Shown here piece by piece: positions 1-6,703 of a stretch of 7,273 bases of DNA. The DNA is from an uncultured Acidaminococcus sp. (GTDB lineage Bacteria > Bacillota_C > Negativicutes > Acidaminococcales > Acidaminococcaceae). The stretch lies in NCBI GenBank assembly GCA_900314165.1, contig OMUE01000165.1, forward strand, positions 1 to 7,273, given 5' to 3'. The position numbers and the translations under genes are program-made. Every line of letters starts with the position of its first letter. Position 1 is the stretch's first letter. Under the pieces are notes generated by a model. The model was not told the origin of the DNA and made no database searches. It saw only the letters and a list, made by a program, of their open reading frames with translations.

Positions 1-60
1 AGTTCGGCGGAGACGGTGTAAGGGCTTCCCGGAGGGGAGCCCGTCCCGGCCTCCGTTTTT
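1..60. repeat. Direct repeat, copy 1 (left flank of the ATPase/RloB-like cassette)
   Basis: Bases 1-55 are identical to 2093-2147. Both copies are followed by a T run, with one difference at the first base after the identity (T at 56, C at 2148). The match starts at the very first base of the window, so the true repeat may extend further left. Beyond the T run the two flanks are unrelated. The two copies are in the same orientation and bracket the two-gene cassette at 244-2003. That is consistent with a duplicated insertion site, a recombination product, or a dispersed genomic element. Confidence 0.9.
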
Positions 61-61
61 T
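7..61 (+). terminator. Rho-independent terminator-like hairpin, copy 1
   Basis: The outer stem pairs 7-12 with 51-56, ending in a G-T wobble. The inner 9-bp stem pairs 22-30 with 34-42 around a GGA loop. Six Ts (56-61) follow directly. This is the form of an intrinsic terminator reading left to right, so it probably ends a transcript that begins outside the window. It may instead be the 3' end of a structured RNA, because the copy at 2099-2153 is preceded by further foldable sequence. Confidence 0.65.
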
Positions 62-72
62 GCGTTCAAAAA

Positions 73-89
73 CAGATGCCCGGCATCTG
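73..89. other. Short inverted repeat
   Basis: A 7-bp inverted repeat (73-79 with 83-89) has a 3-base CCG loop. It lies between the terminator-like hairpin and the large palindrome. No T run follows, so it is not a terminator by itself. Its role is unknown and it could be chance. Confidence 0.4.
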
Positions 90-95
90 GCGTCC

Positions 96-156
96 TAATA
101 CCATGAAAGCTAAATTAAAACAAAAAAATTGTTTTAATTTAGCTTTCATGGTATTA
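96..156. repeat. Perfect 28-bp inverted repeat with 5-base A loop
   Basis: Bases 96-123 are the exact reverse complement of 129-156, separated by five As (124-128). The arms are AT-rich, contain the ATGAAAGC/GCTTTCAT block, and begin and end TAATA/TATTA. No mismatches are present across 28 pairs. It sits 87 bases upstream of the ATPase start. It could be a transcript-stabilising or attenuating hairpin, a recognition site for a recombinase or regulator, or a tiny palindromic mobile element. There is no GC-rich stem base followed by a T run, so it is not a standard terminator. Confidence 0.95.
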
Positions 157-157
157 T
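129..157 (+). promoter_or_regulatory. Possible promoter inside the palindrome's right arm
   Basis: A TTGTTT box (129-134) and a TATTAT box (152-157) are separated by 17 bases, the usual sigma-A spacing. Only three of six bases match the -35 consensus, so this is weak. If real, the promoter of the ATPase/RloB-like pair would be embedded in the palindrome, and anything binding or melting the palindrome would control it. AT-rich alternatives at 179-184 (TAAAAT) and 190-195 (TATAGT) lack a recognisable -35 box. Confidence 0.25.
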
Positions 158-243
158 ATGTCTAATAAAGTACAAGTGTAAAATGGCTTTATAGTTTTAA
201 GATAGGTGGATGAGTTGTTTGAACCCAGAAGGGAGGAAGATAT

Positions 244-1446
244 ATGCGTCTGCTTAAAGTCATTTTTAGAAACGAGGCTATTTTTAAGGATGAAGTGGTT
301 GTTGATTTTACCAATGGAAATACTGTTCGAAAATCTCCTAATGAACCGGATACTCTTCTAAAGGCATTTAAACTGAAGACGGGAATCTATTCCCAAGTGC
401 TTATGGGATTTACGGGACTGAATGCTACGGGGAAAACGACCGTGTTGGAAATGCTTTCTGTTGTAGCCCAAGTTTTGTTCAGACATGAAAGCCTCAATAT
501 GCCTGCAATCCAAAGCAAATTGGTGAAAGTTGTTCCCAGCCATGTGCCTTTTGAATGGGAAGTGTTCTTTCTGCATAGGGATCGTATGTATCGGCTGAAA
601 TCCGAGATTATTGAACAGATAACAGCAGAAGAACCCAATAGGGAATTGAAATTTGTGTATAAGGAAGAAATTTTGCAGGAAAAGAGTTTTTCTTCCGTTA
701 CCCGTAAAACTCTGTTTGATTTTGAAAAGAGTCAATCATCCATTCGCTCTGAGATATTGATGGATTCCCCTTATCTTCAGGATGATGACAGTATTGCCTC
801 AAAAATAAAAGATATAAAGGAGACCATTCACCCTCTGGGGCTTGAAACAAATATTAATGTGGCCGCATTTAGAGGAGCGCCTCCTGAATTCTTTTTGAAT
901 GTTTTTGATCCCAATATCAAGAAATTGAACATAACTAAAGGGGAAGATGGTAAAGTAAAATCGGAACTGCTTTTCAAAAACCAGGAAAGAAAAGTTTATG
1001 GAGGAGATCCTTCTGGCTTATTGTTCTTTCTTTCTGCAGGGACTATCAAAGGGTTGTCTCTTGGCCCCGTGATCTTGGGTGCGCTAAAAAGCGGCGGATA
1101 TGTTTTTATTGATGAGATAGAAAATCATTTCAACAAAAAGATTGTGGAATGGTTTATGGAATTGTTTTCTGATACTCGGACCAATCCTTATGGTGCCTGT
1201 CTGGTATTTTCTACTCATTATCCTGAGCTTTTAGATACGATGGAGCGAATGGATAATATCTATATCACCAGGAGGGATAAGGATAATTTCTGCAGCTGTG
1301 TTCGTTATAGCGATATGATCAAGAGAAATGAGCTTTCAAAGAGCAGAGTAATCCTTGAAAATGCCATTGGTGGTACAGCTCCCCGTTTTCAGGATCTGCA
1401 GGCTGCTAAAAACATGATTGCTGATTTTTTAAGAAAGGGGGAATAG
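244..1446 (+). CDS. AAA/ABC-type ATPase, RloA/AbiLi-like (candidate anti-phage defence)
   Basis: This 400-residue protein has the layout of SMC/RecF-like defence ATPases. An N-terminal strand segment (MRLLKVIFRN) is followed by a Walker A motif GLNATGKTT at residues 58-66 (Lys64). A long central insertion covers roughly residues 75-250. An ABC-signature-like LSAGT lies near 263-267, a Walker B with catalytic acidic pair FIDEIENH at 288-295 (Asp290, Glu291), and a switch-histidine motif VFSTHYPEL around His325. It probably hydrolyses ATP in the cytoplasm to gate a partner effector, by analogy with RloA/AbiLi, PARIS AriA and OLD-family proteins. The ATG is preceded by GGGAGGA (231-237) at 6 bases. 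The partner gene starts two bases after its stop. The family assignment within these ATPases is inferred from motifs; the ATPase fold itself is secure. Confidence 0.85.
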   Translation: MRLLKVIFRNEAIFKDEVVVDFTNGNTVRKSPNEPDTLLKAFKLKTGIYSQVLMGFTGLNATGKTTVLEMLSVVAQVLFRHESLNMPAIQSKLVKVVPSHVPFEWEVFFLHRDRMYRLKSEIIEQITAEEPNRELKFVYKEEILQEKSFSSVTRKTLFDFEKSQSSIRSEILMDSPYLQDDDSIASKIKDIKETIHPLGLETNINVAAFRGAPPEFFLNVFDPNIKKLNITKGEDGKVKSELLFKNQERKVYGGDPSGLLFFLSAGTIKGLSLGPVILGALKSGGYVFIDEIENHFNKKIVEWFMELFSDTRTNPYGACLVFSTHYPELLDTMERMDNIYITRRDKDNFCSCVRYSDMIKRNELSKSRVILENAIGGTAPRFQDLQAAKNMIADFLRKGE

Positions 1447-1451
1447 CATTG
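1434..1451 (+). promoter_or_regulatory. Ribosome binding site fixing a TTG start
   Basis: AAAGGGGG (1434-1441) overlaps the last codons of the ATPase gene and lies 7 bases before a TTG at 1449-1451. There is no ATG near this position in the frame of the downstream gene, and the conserved-looking N-terminal strand begins a few residues later. TTG is therefore the best start, and translation is likely coupled to the ATPase gene. Confidence 0.75.
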
Positions 1452-2003
1452 TCAGCTTTGGATCAGTACTCATATTTGTTTTTCGTGTGCGAAGGAAGAA
1501 ATGAAGAAGCGATTGTAAAATGGCTGGCTGAAGCGGACGCAATCGATTTCCCCAAAAAGCATTATTCCCTTGATTTCTGCAGAGCACGGACGAAAAGTAC
1601 CCGACCTAAAATACTTCGAGCAGCGACCCAATATGATTATGGTGGGCCTGTTGCCATAATATATGTGTGTGATTCTCACGGAGAAAAATGGTCTGTTGGA
1701 AAAGATTGCATGGGAAATCAAATTCCGGTAATTAAGGTAGTAACAAGTCCGGAAATCGAGATCCTTCTTGTGCATAAGGCTCATTGTATTGAGAAATGGA
1801 AAAGTGCCCGGGCAAAAAATCCCAAACTTCATGTATCAGCTTTTTGCAGGCAGATGTTCAAGATGGATGTAAAAAATGGCGAAAACTTTGTACAACAGTT
1901 TTCGTCAGTTGAAGATTTCAAAAAAATCTGTCTAGAATATAAAAGTACCTCCGACAACCGAAAATTCAAGAACGAGTTGACATGGTATGATTTGTTGAAG
2001 TAA
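1449..2003 (+). CDS. TOPRIM/RloB-like protein, likely effector partner of the upstream ATPase
   Basis: This 184-residue protein resembles the RloB/AbiLii family. It opens with a strand plus acidic motif, YLFFVCEGRNEEAIVKWL, at residues 9-26, matching the TOPRIM first motif with Glu15. A second strand, VAIIYVCDSHGE (68-79), aligns with the TOPRIM DxD motif but reads Asp75-Ser-His77. Then comes VTSPEIEILLVHK (98-110), which matches the RloB signature of S/N-P, Glu, Leu and His. TOPRIM proteins coordinate metal to cut or rejoin nucleic acid, so a nuclease effector is inferred. It is co-transcribed with the ATPase, two bases apart. The length is close to that of compact RloB proteins, with no membrane segment or signal peptide. 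The pairing with the ATPase is the strongest support; similarity beyond these motifs cannot be checked here. Confidence 0.65.
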   Translation: MSALDQYSYLFFVCEGRNEEAIVKWLAEADAIDFPKKHYSLDFCRARTKSTRPKILRAATQYDYGGPVAIIYVCDSHGEKWSVGKDCMGNQIPVIKVVTSPEIEILLVHKAHCIEKWKSARAKNPKLHVSAFCRQMFKMDVKNGENFVQQFSSVEDFKKICLEYKSTSDNRKFKNELTWYDLLK

Positions 2004-2092
2004 AAAGCCATGCAAAGTGTGGATGCAGGCGGCCCGCACGAGCCGCACCCTGCAATGACGTTGACCAGGCGGAGAATATCGTTGTTATCATC

Positions 2093-2152
2093 AGTTCGGC
2101 GGAGACGGTGTAAGGGCTTCCCGGAGGGGAGCCCGTCCCGGCCTCCGCTTTT
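2093..2152. repeat. Direct repeat, copy 2 (right flank of the cassette)
   Basis: Bases 2093-2147 match 1-55 exactly. The base before the T run differs (C at 2148, T in copy 1); this C improves the outer stem by replacing a G-T wobble with a G-C pair. The left-hand neighbour sequence of this copy is visible (2011-2092), whereas that of copy 1 is outside the window, so the full length of the repeat cannot be judged. Confidence 0.9.
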
Positions 2153-2153
2153 T
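2099..2153 (+). terminator. Rho-independent terminator-like hairpin, copy 2
   Basis: Six outer base pairs (2099-2104 with 2143-2148) enclose an inner 9-bp hairpin (2114-2122 with 2126-2134, loop GGA). TTTTT follows at 2149-2153. It lies 96 bases after the stop codon of the RloB-like gene and before the cas promoter region, so it should end the upstream operon and insulate the cas genes. Confidence 0.7.
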
Positions 2154-2236
2154 ATATTGGGAGTTTTTTTACATAGATACTGTGGTATAGTAGGGGAAGA
2201 AGGATGGGGATGGGAGAGATACTGAAAAAAGTAAAA

Positions 2237-2266
2237 TTGTCGCAAAAATACAACAAATATGATAAT
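2237..2266 (+). promoter_or_regulatory. Probable sigma-A-type promoter of the cas operon
   Basis: TTGTCG (2237-2242) and GATAAT (2261-2266) are 18 bases apart, in a strongly AT-rich stretch directly before cas3 and after a terminator. The predicted transcript start is near 2273, giving a leader of about 30 bases. The alternative pair TTTACA (2168-2173) and TATAGT (2186-2191) has only 12 bases between the boxes and is less likely. Confidence 0.5.
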
Positions 2267-2289
2267 ATAAATAGGTAATGAAACAATTG

Positions 2290-2296
2290 AAAGGGG
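2290..2296 (+). promoter_or_regulatory. Ribosome binding site of cas3
   Basis: AAAGGGG lies 7 bases before the ATG at 2304. It supports this start, which leaves the complete HD domain in the protein. Confidence 0.75.
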
Positions 2297-2303
2297 TAAC
2301 GAC

Positions 2304-5042
2304 ATGACAAACCAGGCTGTATGGAATTTACCGGCAAAAGCAAATCGGAAAAATCCAGACGAATGGCTTCCTTTATGGATGCATTTACGGGATACGGCCG
2401 CTGTAATGGATTACCTGATTTCAGTATGGCTGCCTGATTCAGTGAAAAAGACCATAGACCCTGCAGGAAATGAGGAACAGCTTCGGAAAACAGCTGTACT
2501 CCTGGGTGCTCTGCATGATTTAGGAAAGGCGACTCCTGCATTTTGCAGTATGATCCTGCAAAATATTGATGGAATCGAAAATCAATTGGAAGGAGAAGAC
2601 CTTCCAATCTCAGGATATAAAGTATTCACCAGTCGAAAAGCGTCCACGCATCCCATTGCTGGAGAAGCAGTCCTTTTGGCAAGAGATTTCCCTTTATGTT
2701 TTGCGGCTATGGTTGGTGCCCACCATGGAAAACCCCATGCCAAAGAGGGAAAAGGATGGGAAATGAAGCAGCTTTCGCCTTATTCCATCCATCATATCAA
2801 TTATTATGACCGGCCGGAACTGGATATGGCGGAACAGTGGAAAGAAATGCGCAGCTGGTTCATAGAACAGGCTCTCCACCTGGCAGGCATTACTTCTCCA
2901 CAGGAAATATCTGAGATATCCATGCCTGCCCAGGTCCTGCTGACAGGTCTATTGATCATGGCTGACTGGATTGCCAGTAATGAAATCTATTTTCCGCTGA
3001 TTCCTGTTGATGAGTGTGGAGAAGAAATCGATTATGCCGAACGGATTGAAAATGGCCTTTCAAAGCTGCAGCTTCCGCCGCCCTGGAATTCCCAATGTTA
3101 CAGCTTATCCGATAAAACTTTTGCCGAACACTTTGGCTTTCTCCCCAATTCTGTCCAGAAAGCCGTCATTGAAGCAGTGGAACAGACCAGAAATCCGGGG
3201 ATTTTTGTACTGGAAGCGCAGATGGGGGTTGGGAAGACTGAAGCTGCCCTGGCAGCAGCTGATTTGCTGGCCAGTCGGAAGGGAAGCGGCGGACTGTTTT
3301 TCGGGCTGCCCACCCAGGCAACCTCCAATGGTATTTTTCCCCGGATTGCAGATTGGGCTGCTGAGGAAGCACAGGCGGAGATGGCCAGCCTGGGAATCCG
3401 GCTTGCTCATGGTGCCGCTGAAATGAATGACGACTACAGGTCCATTTTCCATGGAACAGCCTCTACGGATGAAGATGGGGAGCCGCTATTGGTCCATCCC
3501 TGGTTTGAAGGGAGAAAGCAGGCACTGTTGTCTGATTTTGTGATCGGGACGGTGGACCAGCTGCTCCTGGCTGCACTGAAGCAAAAACATGTGATGCTGC
3601 GGCATCTGGGCTTGGCAGGAAAAGTGGTCATCGTGGATGAATGTCATGCGTATGATGCCTATATGAATCAGTTCCTGGGGCGGGCGCTGGCCTGGCTGGG
3701 CACCTATCAGGTACCTGTTGTCCTGTTGTCCGCCACCTTGCCTTATGCCAGGAGGACTGCTTTGATACAGGCATATCAGGGAATTGTCAATGCGGAAAGC
3801 GGAGCTGGGGAGCCCTGGATGACCAGCAAAGAATATCCCTTGCTGACGTGGACTGACGGAAATCAGGTCAAACAGAAAAAGATTCCGGTAGAAGGCTCCT
3901 CGAAAGAGGTTCGGCTGCAGCGGATTTCCGATGCAGACATTCCAGATATCCTGAAACACCGGCTGTGTGCAGGGGGATGTGCGGGTATCATTGTGAACAC
4001 AGTAAAGAGAGCCCAGCAGTTGGCAGTACAATTGAAGACGCTGCTTCCTGAGGATGAAATCATCCTCTTCCATGCCGGATTCACTCTGGGGCAAAAGACC
4101 GCGTTGGAAAAAGAAATCCTGAAACGAATTGGGAAAAGATCTGGTGAAAACCGAAATAACCTGGTGGTCGTTGGAACCCAGGTCATGGAGCAATCCCTGG
4201 ATATAGATCTTGATTTACTGCTTACGGACCTTTGTCCCATGGATTTGCTGTTCCAAAGAATCGGACGGTTGCATCGGCATACCAGAAAACGGCCGGATAG
4301 TTTGAAGCAGGCAATCTGTATGATTCTGGGTGCCAAAGAAGACGAAGGACTGGATGAGGGAGCGAAGGCGGTTTATGAGGAATATCTGCTTTTGCGGACA
4401 AAAGAACTCTTGCCGGACAGGTTCATCCTGCCGGAAGATATTTCTCCCTATGTGCAGGACGTGTATGATGAGTCTTACAGCATAGCCCCTGAAAAAGAAC
4501 AGGAGGCAAAGGAAAAATACGACCGGCATATGGCTGACGAAAAGAATGCTGCTAAAACAAACTGTGTGCCCCTTCCCAGGAAAACAACAAGATTCAAGGC
4601 AAGAAATACTCTCGAAGGGTGGTTGGACAATACACCTGCCATGAATGAAATCCAGGCAGAAGCCAGTGTGCGCAATGGCCCGGACAGCATTGAAGTCATC
4701 CTTTTGGAAAAAAATCTGAAAGCCAATGTGCTGAAGGATGTGTGGCCAGGGAATCAGCAGTTTGCCTGGGACGAACCGTTGAACAATGCTGACGCCCTGC
4801 GTGTCTACCAGCAGAAAATACGGCTGCCTGCACGGTTTGGTCAGCCCTGGATGGTACAGAAAGTGATTCAGGAGCTGGAGAAACAAACCAAACAATGGGT
4901 TCCTCAGTGGCTGAAGAATCCCTATCTTTCTGGAGAACTGTTTCTGATTTTGGAAGAAAATGGCAAAGGAAAACTTGCCGGGTATGAGATTTCTTATGAT
5001 CCGCTGTTGGGACTTATCTATGAAAAGGAGAGTGGAGAATGA
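2304..5042 (+). CDS. cas3: CRISPR-associated nuclease/helicase Cas3, type I-E
   Basis: This 912-residue protein is the full HD-helicase fusion that unwinds and degrades DNA after Cascade binds its target. The HD nuclease covers about residues 15-230: WMHLRDTA (His27), ALHDLGKA (His71-Asp72, Lys75), HPIAGEAV (His116), GAHHGKPH (His140-His141) and ADWIASN (Asp221). The SF2 helicase follows: Walker A AQMGVGKT (305-312), GLPTQATSNG (334-343), DECH box VIVDECHAY (442-450), SATLP (476-480), VNTVKRAQ (564-571), and motifs V-VI VVGTQVMEQSLDID to QRIGRLHRH (about 622-659). A C-terminal domain runs from about 800. All catalytic motifs look intact. The stop overlaps the cse1 start (ATGA, 5039-5042). The cse1 and cse2 neighbours make type I-E firm. 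Confidence 0.97.
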   Translation: MTNQAVWNLPAKANRKNPDEWLPLWMHLRDTAAVMDYLISVWLPDSVKKTIDPAGNEEQLRKTAVLLGALHDLGKATPAFCSMILQNIDGIENQLEGEDLPISGYKVFTSRKASTHPIAGEAVLLARDFPLCFAAMVGAHHGKPHAKEGKGWEMKQLSPYSIHHINYYDRPELDMAEQWKEMRSWFIEQALHLAGITSPQEISEISMPAQVLLTGLLIMADWIASNEIYFPLIPVDECGEEIDYAERIENGLSKLQLPPPWNSQCYSLSDKTFAEHFGFLPNSVQKAVIEAVEQTRNPGIFVLEAQMGVGKTEAALAAADLLASRKGSGGLFFGLPTQATSNGIFPRIADWAAEEAQAEMASLGIRLAHGAAEMNDDYRSIFHGTASTDEDGEPLLVHPWFEGRKQALLSDFVIGTVDQLLLAALKQKHVMLRHLGLAGKVVIVDECHAYDAYMNQFLGRALAWLGTYQVPVVLLSATLPYARRTALIQAYQGIVNAESGAGEPWMTSKEYPLLTWTDGNQVKQKKIPVEGSSKEVRLQRISDADIPDILKHRLCAGGCAGIIVNTVKRAQQLAVQLKTLLPEDEIILFHAGFTLGQKTALEKEILKRIGKRSGENRNNLVVVGTQVMEQSLDIDLDLLLTDLCPMDLLFQRIGRLHRHTRKRPDSLKQAICMILGAKEDEGLDEGAKAVYEEYLLLRTKELLPDRFILPEDISPYVQDVYDESYSIAPEKEQEAKEKYDRHMADEKNAAKTNCVPLPRKTTRFKARNTLEGWLDNTPAMNEIQAEASVRNGPDSIEVILLEKNLKANVLKDVWPGNQQFAWDEPLNNADALRVYQQKIRLPARFGQPWMVQKVIQELEKQTKQWVPQWLKNPYLSGELFLILEENGKGKLAGYEISYDPLLGLIYEKESGE

Positions 5043-6703
5043 ACGAGCGAGAATTCAATCTTGTGGATGAACCCTGGATTTGTGTGCTGCATAAAGATCT
5101 GCAGGTTGATACGCTGTCTTTGAGGGACGTGTTTCTCCATGGACAGGAGTATCTTGACCTGGGCGGCGAGAATCAGCCCCAGAATTTTGCCGTACTCCGC
5201 CTGCTGATTGCCCTGGCTTATACCATTTTTTCCCGGGTGGATGAAAATGGAAAAACTATGGATATTGCGGAAATCACTGACCCGGATGAAGCGGCAGACG
5301 AAGCTCTGCGGCGGTGGGGAGCCTTATGGGAAAATGGACGGTTCCCCCAGGAGCCTGTTTTGCAGTATCTGGAGCAGTATCATGACTGTTTCTGGCTTTT
5401 CGATCCGGAAAGACCCTTTGGCCAGGCGCCCGGTGCCGTTCGGGGGACCCAGTATGGTGCAGCCAAACTGATCGGGGATATTTCTGAAGGTAATAATAAA
5501 ATCCGTATTTTTTCCAATCGTGCCGGGGAAGAGAAAAACACCCTTTCCTATTCGGAAGCCGCCCGGTGGCTCCTGTTTATTAATGCTGTCGATGATGCAT
5601 CAGGGAAACCAAAACAAAAGGGCCTAGAATCAATCGGGCCAGGATGGGTGGGAAAATTGGGGATGATCCAAAGTGTGGGAAAGAACCTGTTTGAAACCAT
5701 CCTCCTGAATCTGACCTTTTTGAAAGATGGAGAAGAATTATGGAGTAAAAAAGCCAATCCCAATTGGGAACACCTGCCAAAAGAAGGTGAACGGACGAAA
5801 ATTCCTGTACCGGATAATTTGGCAGAACTGCTAACCCTGCAATCGAGAAGATTGTTGCTGAAAAGGGAAAATAAAAGAGTAATAGGATACAGCCTATTAG
5901 GGGGCGACTTTTTTGACAACCATGGAGAAAATGGGGCATTCAATGAGCAGATGACTATATGGAAAGTGGATAAAAAATCAAAAAGTCATTATTTCGTTCC
6001 CCAGCAGATTACTCCAGGACGACAGATGTGGCGTGATTTTGGTAGTTACTTTGTAGAAGGATTTTCAGAAGGAGCAGGAGAGACCAAGCATATTCCGGGA
6101 ATAATAAGTTGGTTGCGTACATTGCAGGAGGTCAATCTTCTTCCTACTAACGATACGATTAGTTTTCGTATTATTGCCCTTGAATATGGGGGATCTCAAA
6201 ATTCTATAATTAATGATTTCAGCAGTGATACACTGACTTTGTATCCGGAGCTTCTTTCTGAACGAGAAAGAGGTGTCCAGGAAACCATTGAACAGCAGAT
6301 TGTTAAGTGTAATAAAGCAGCCCGGGCTGTCAATCATCTGTTCAATAATATATTATTGGCCGAGGGAGGAGATCCTGGGAAAAGCATCAGGAAAGGAGAG
6401 ATGCTTTTTTATCGGGCTGTTGACGAACCTTTCAGAAAGTGGCTGCTGCAGTTCCGGGGAGATTTGCTGAAAGATCCCAAGCAGTTGGAAAATGCATACC
6501 AGAAATGGGAGCAACAGGCAAAAAACATTGCAAACCAGATTGGGGATGAAGAAGAACAGAGGGCCAATTTGACTGCTTTTTCAGGGCGTATCAAAAAAGA
6601 TGAAAATGGGAATGTCCGGGGATTTTATTCGCTGCCTCGAGCTGATAAGTGGTTTAAACTGGAATTGGCTAAAATTTATCCGAAAGAAGGTGATGCCAAG
6701 TGA
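5039..6703 (+). CDS. casA: Cascade large subunit Cse1/CasA (Cas8e), type I-E
   Basis: This 554-residue protein is the large subunit of the type I-E Cascade complex, which reads the PAM in target DNA and docks Cas3. Family hallmarks are visible: FNLVDEPW at 6-13, the RLLIALAYTIF helix near 54-64, the FDPERPFGQ motif at 121-129, GGDFFDN to NEQMTIW at 288-308, WRDFGSYF at 331-338, and the LEYGGSQNSI block at 381-390. The C-terminal region, from about 405, is helical and should form the four-helix bundle. It is somewhat longer than the E. coli protein (about 500 aa). AAAAGGAG (5023-5030) lies 8 bases before the ATG, which overlaps the cas3 stop. Codon use in about 5860-6370 is more AT-rich than the rest of the gene. 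The stop overlaps the cse2 start. Confidence 0.96.
   Translation: MNEREFNLVDEPWICVLHKDLQVDTLSLRDVFLHGQEYLDLGGENQPQNFAVLRLLIALAYTIFSRVDENGKTMDIAEITDPDEAADEALRRWGALWENGRFPQEPVLQYLEQYHDCFWLFDPERPFGQAPGAVRGTQYGAAKLIGDISEGNNKIRIFSNRAGEEKNTLSYSEAARWLLFINAVDDASGKPKQKGLESIGPGWVGKLGMIQSVGKNLFETILLNLTFLKDGEELWSKKANPNWEHLPKEGERTKIPVPDNLAELLTLQSRRLLLKRENKRVIGYSLLGGDFFDNHGENGAFNEQMTIWKVDKKSKSHYFVPQQITPGRQMWRDFGSYFVEGFSEGAGETKHIPGIISWLRTLQEVNLLPTNDTISFRIIALEYGGSQNSIINDFSSDTLTLYPELLSERERGVQETIEQQIVKCNKAARAVNHLFNNILLAEGGDPGKSIRKGEMLFYRAVDEPFRKWLLQFRGDLLKDPKQLENAYQKWEQQAKNIANQIGDEEEQRANLTAFSGRIKKDENGNVRGFYSLPRADKWFKLELAKIYPKEGDAK

Larger units (their letters stand above)
2011..2153 (+). ncRNA. Candidate structured RNA or complex 3' UTR
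   Basis: This stretch is clearly more GC-rich than the genes on either side and contains several stacked foldable elements. A two-part stem (2024-2029 with 2049-2054, and 2030-2033 with 2042-2045) comes first. A linker follows, then the terminator-like hairpin ending in TTTTT at 2153. GGCGGAGA occurs twice (2068-2075 and 2098-2105). A 71-codon open frame crosses it but lacks a ribosome binding site and shows no protein-like pattern. It may be a small RNA with its own terminator or simply the 3' UTR of the RloB-like gene. No known RNA family is recognised. Confidence 0.35.

Noticed and set aside
96..156. CRISPR repeat or array remnant
   Set aside because: Only one palindromic unit is present, with no regularly spaced repeats or spacers. 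It does not look like a type I-E repeat. No array is visible anywhere in the window.
103..165. 20-codon frame starting with ATG inside the large palindrome
   Set aside because: There is no Shine-Dalgarno sequence upstream, and its composition is dictated by the inverted repeat. No evidence that it is translated.
2168..2191. TTTACA/TATAGT as the cas promoter
   Set aside because: The boxes are good matches but only 12 bases apart, too close for a standard sigma-A promoter.
2010..2225. 71-codon open frame on the plus strand after the RloB-like gene
   Set aside because: It runs through the GC-rich foldable block and terminator, has no ribosome binding site and no protein-like pattern. It is best explained as a chance frame over structured non-coding sequence.
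3486..4193. Long minus-strand open frames opposite cas3
   Set aside because: They lie opposite an intact, motif-complete cas3, lack ribosome binding sites and show no recognisable domains. They are shadows of the coding strand.
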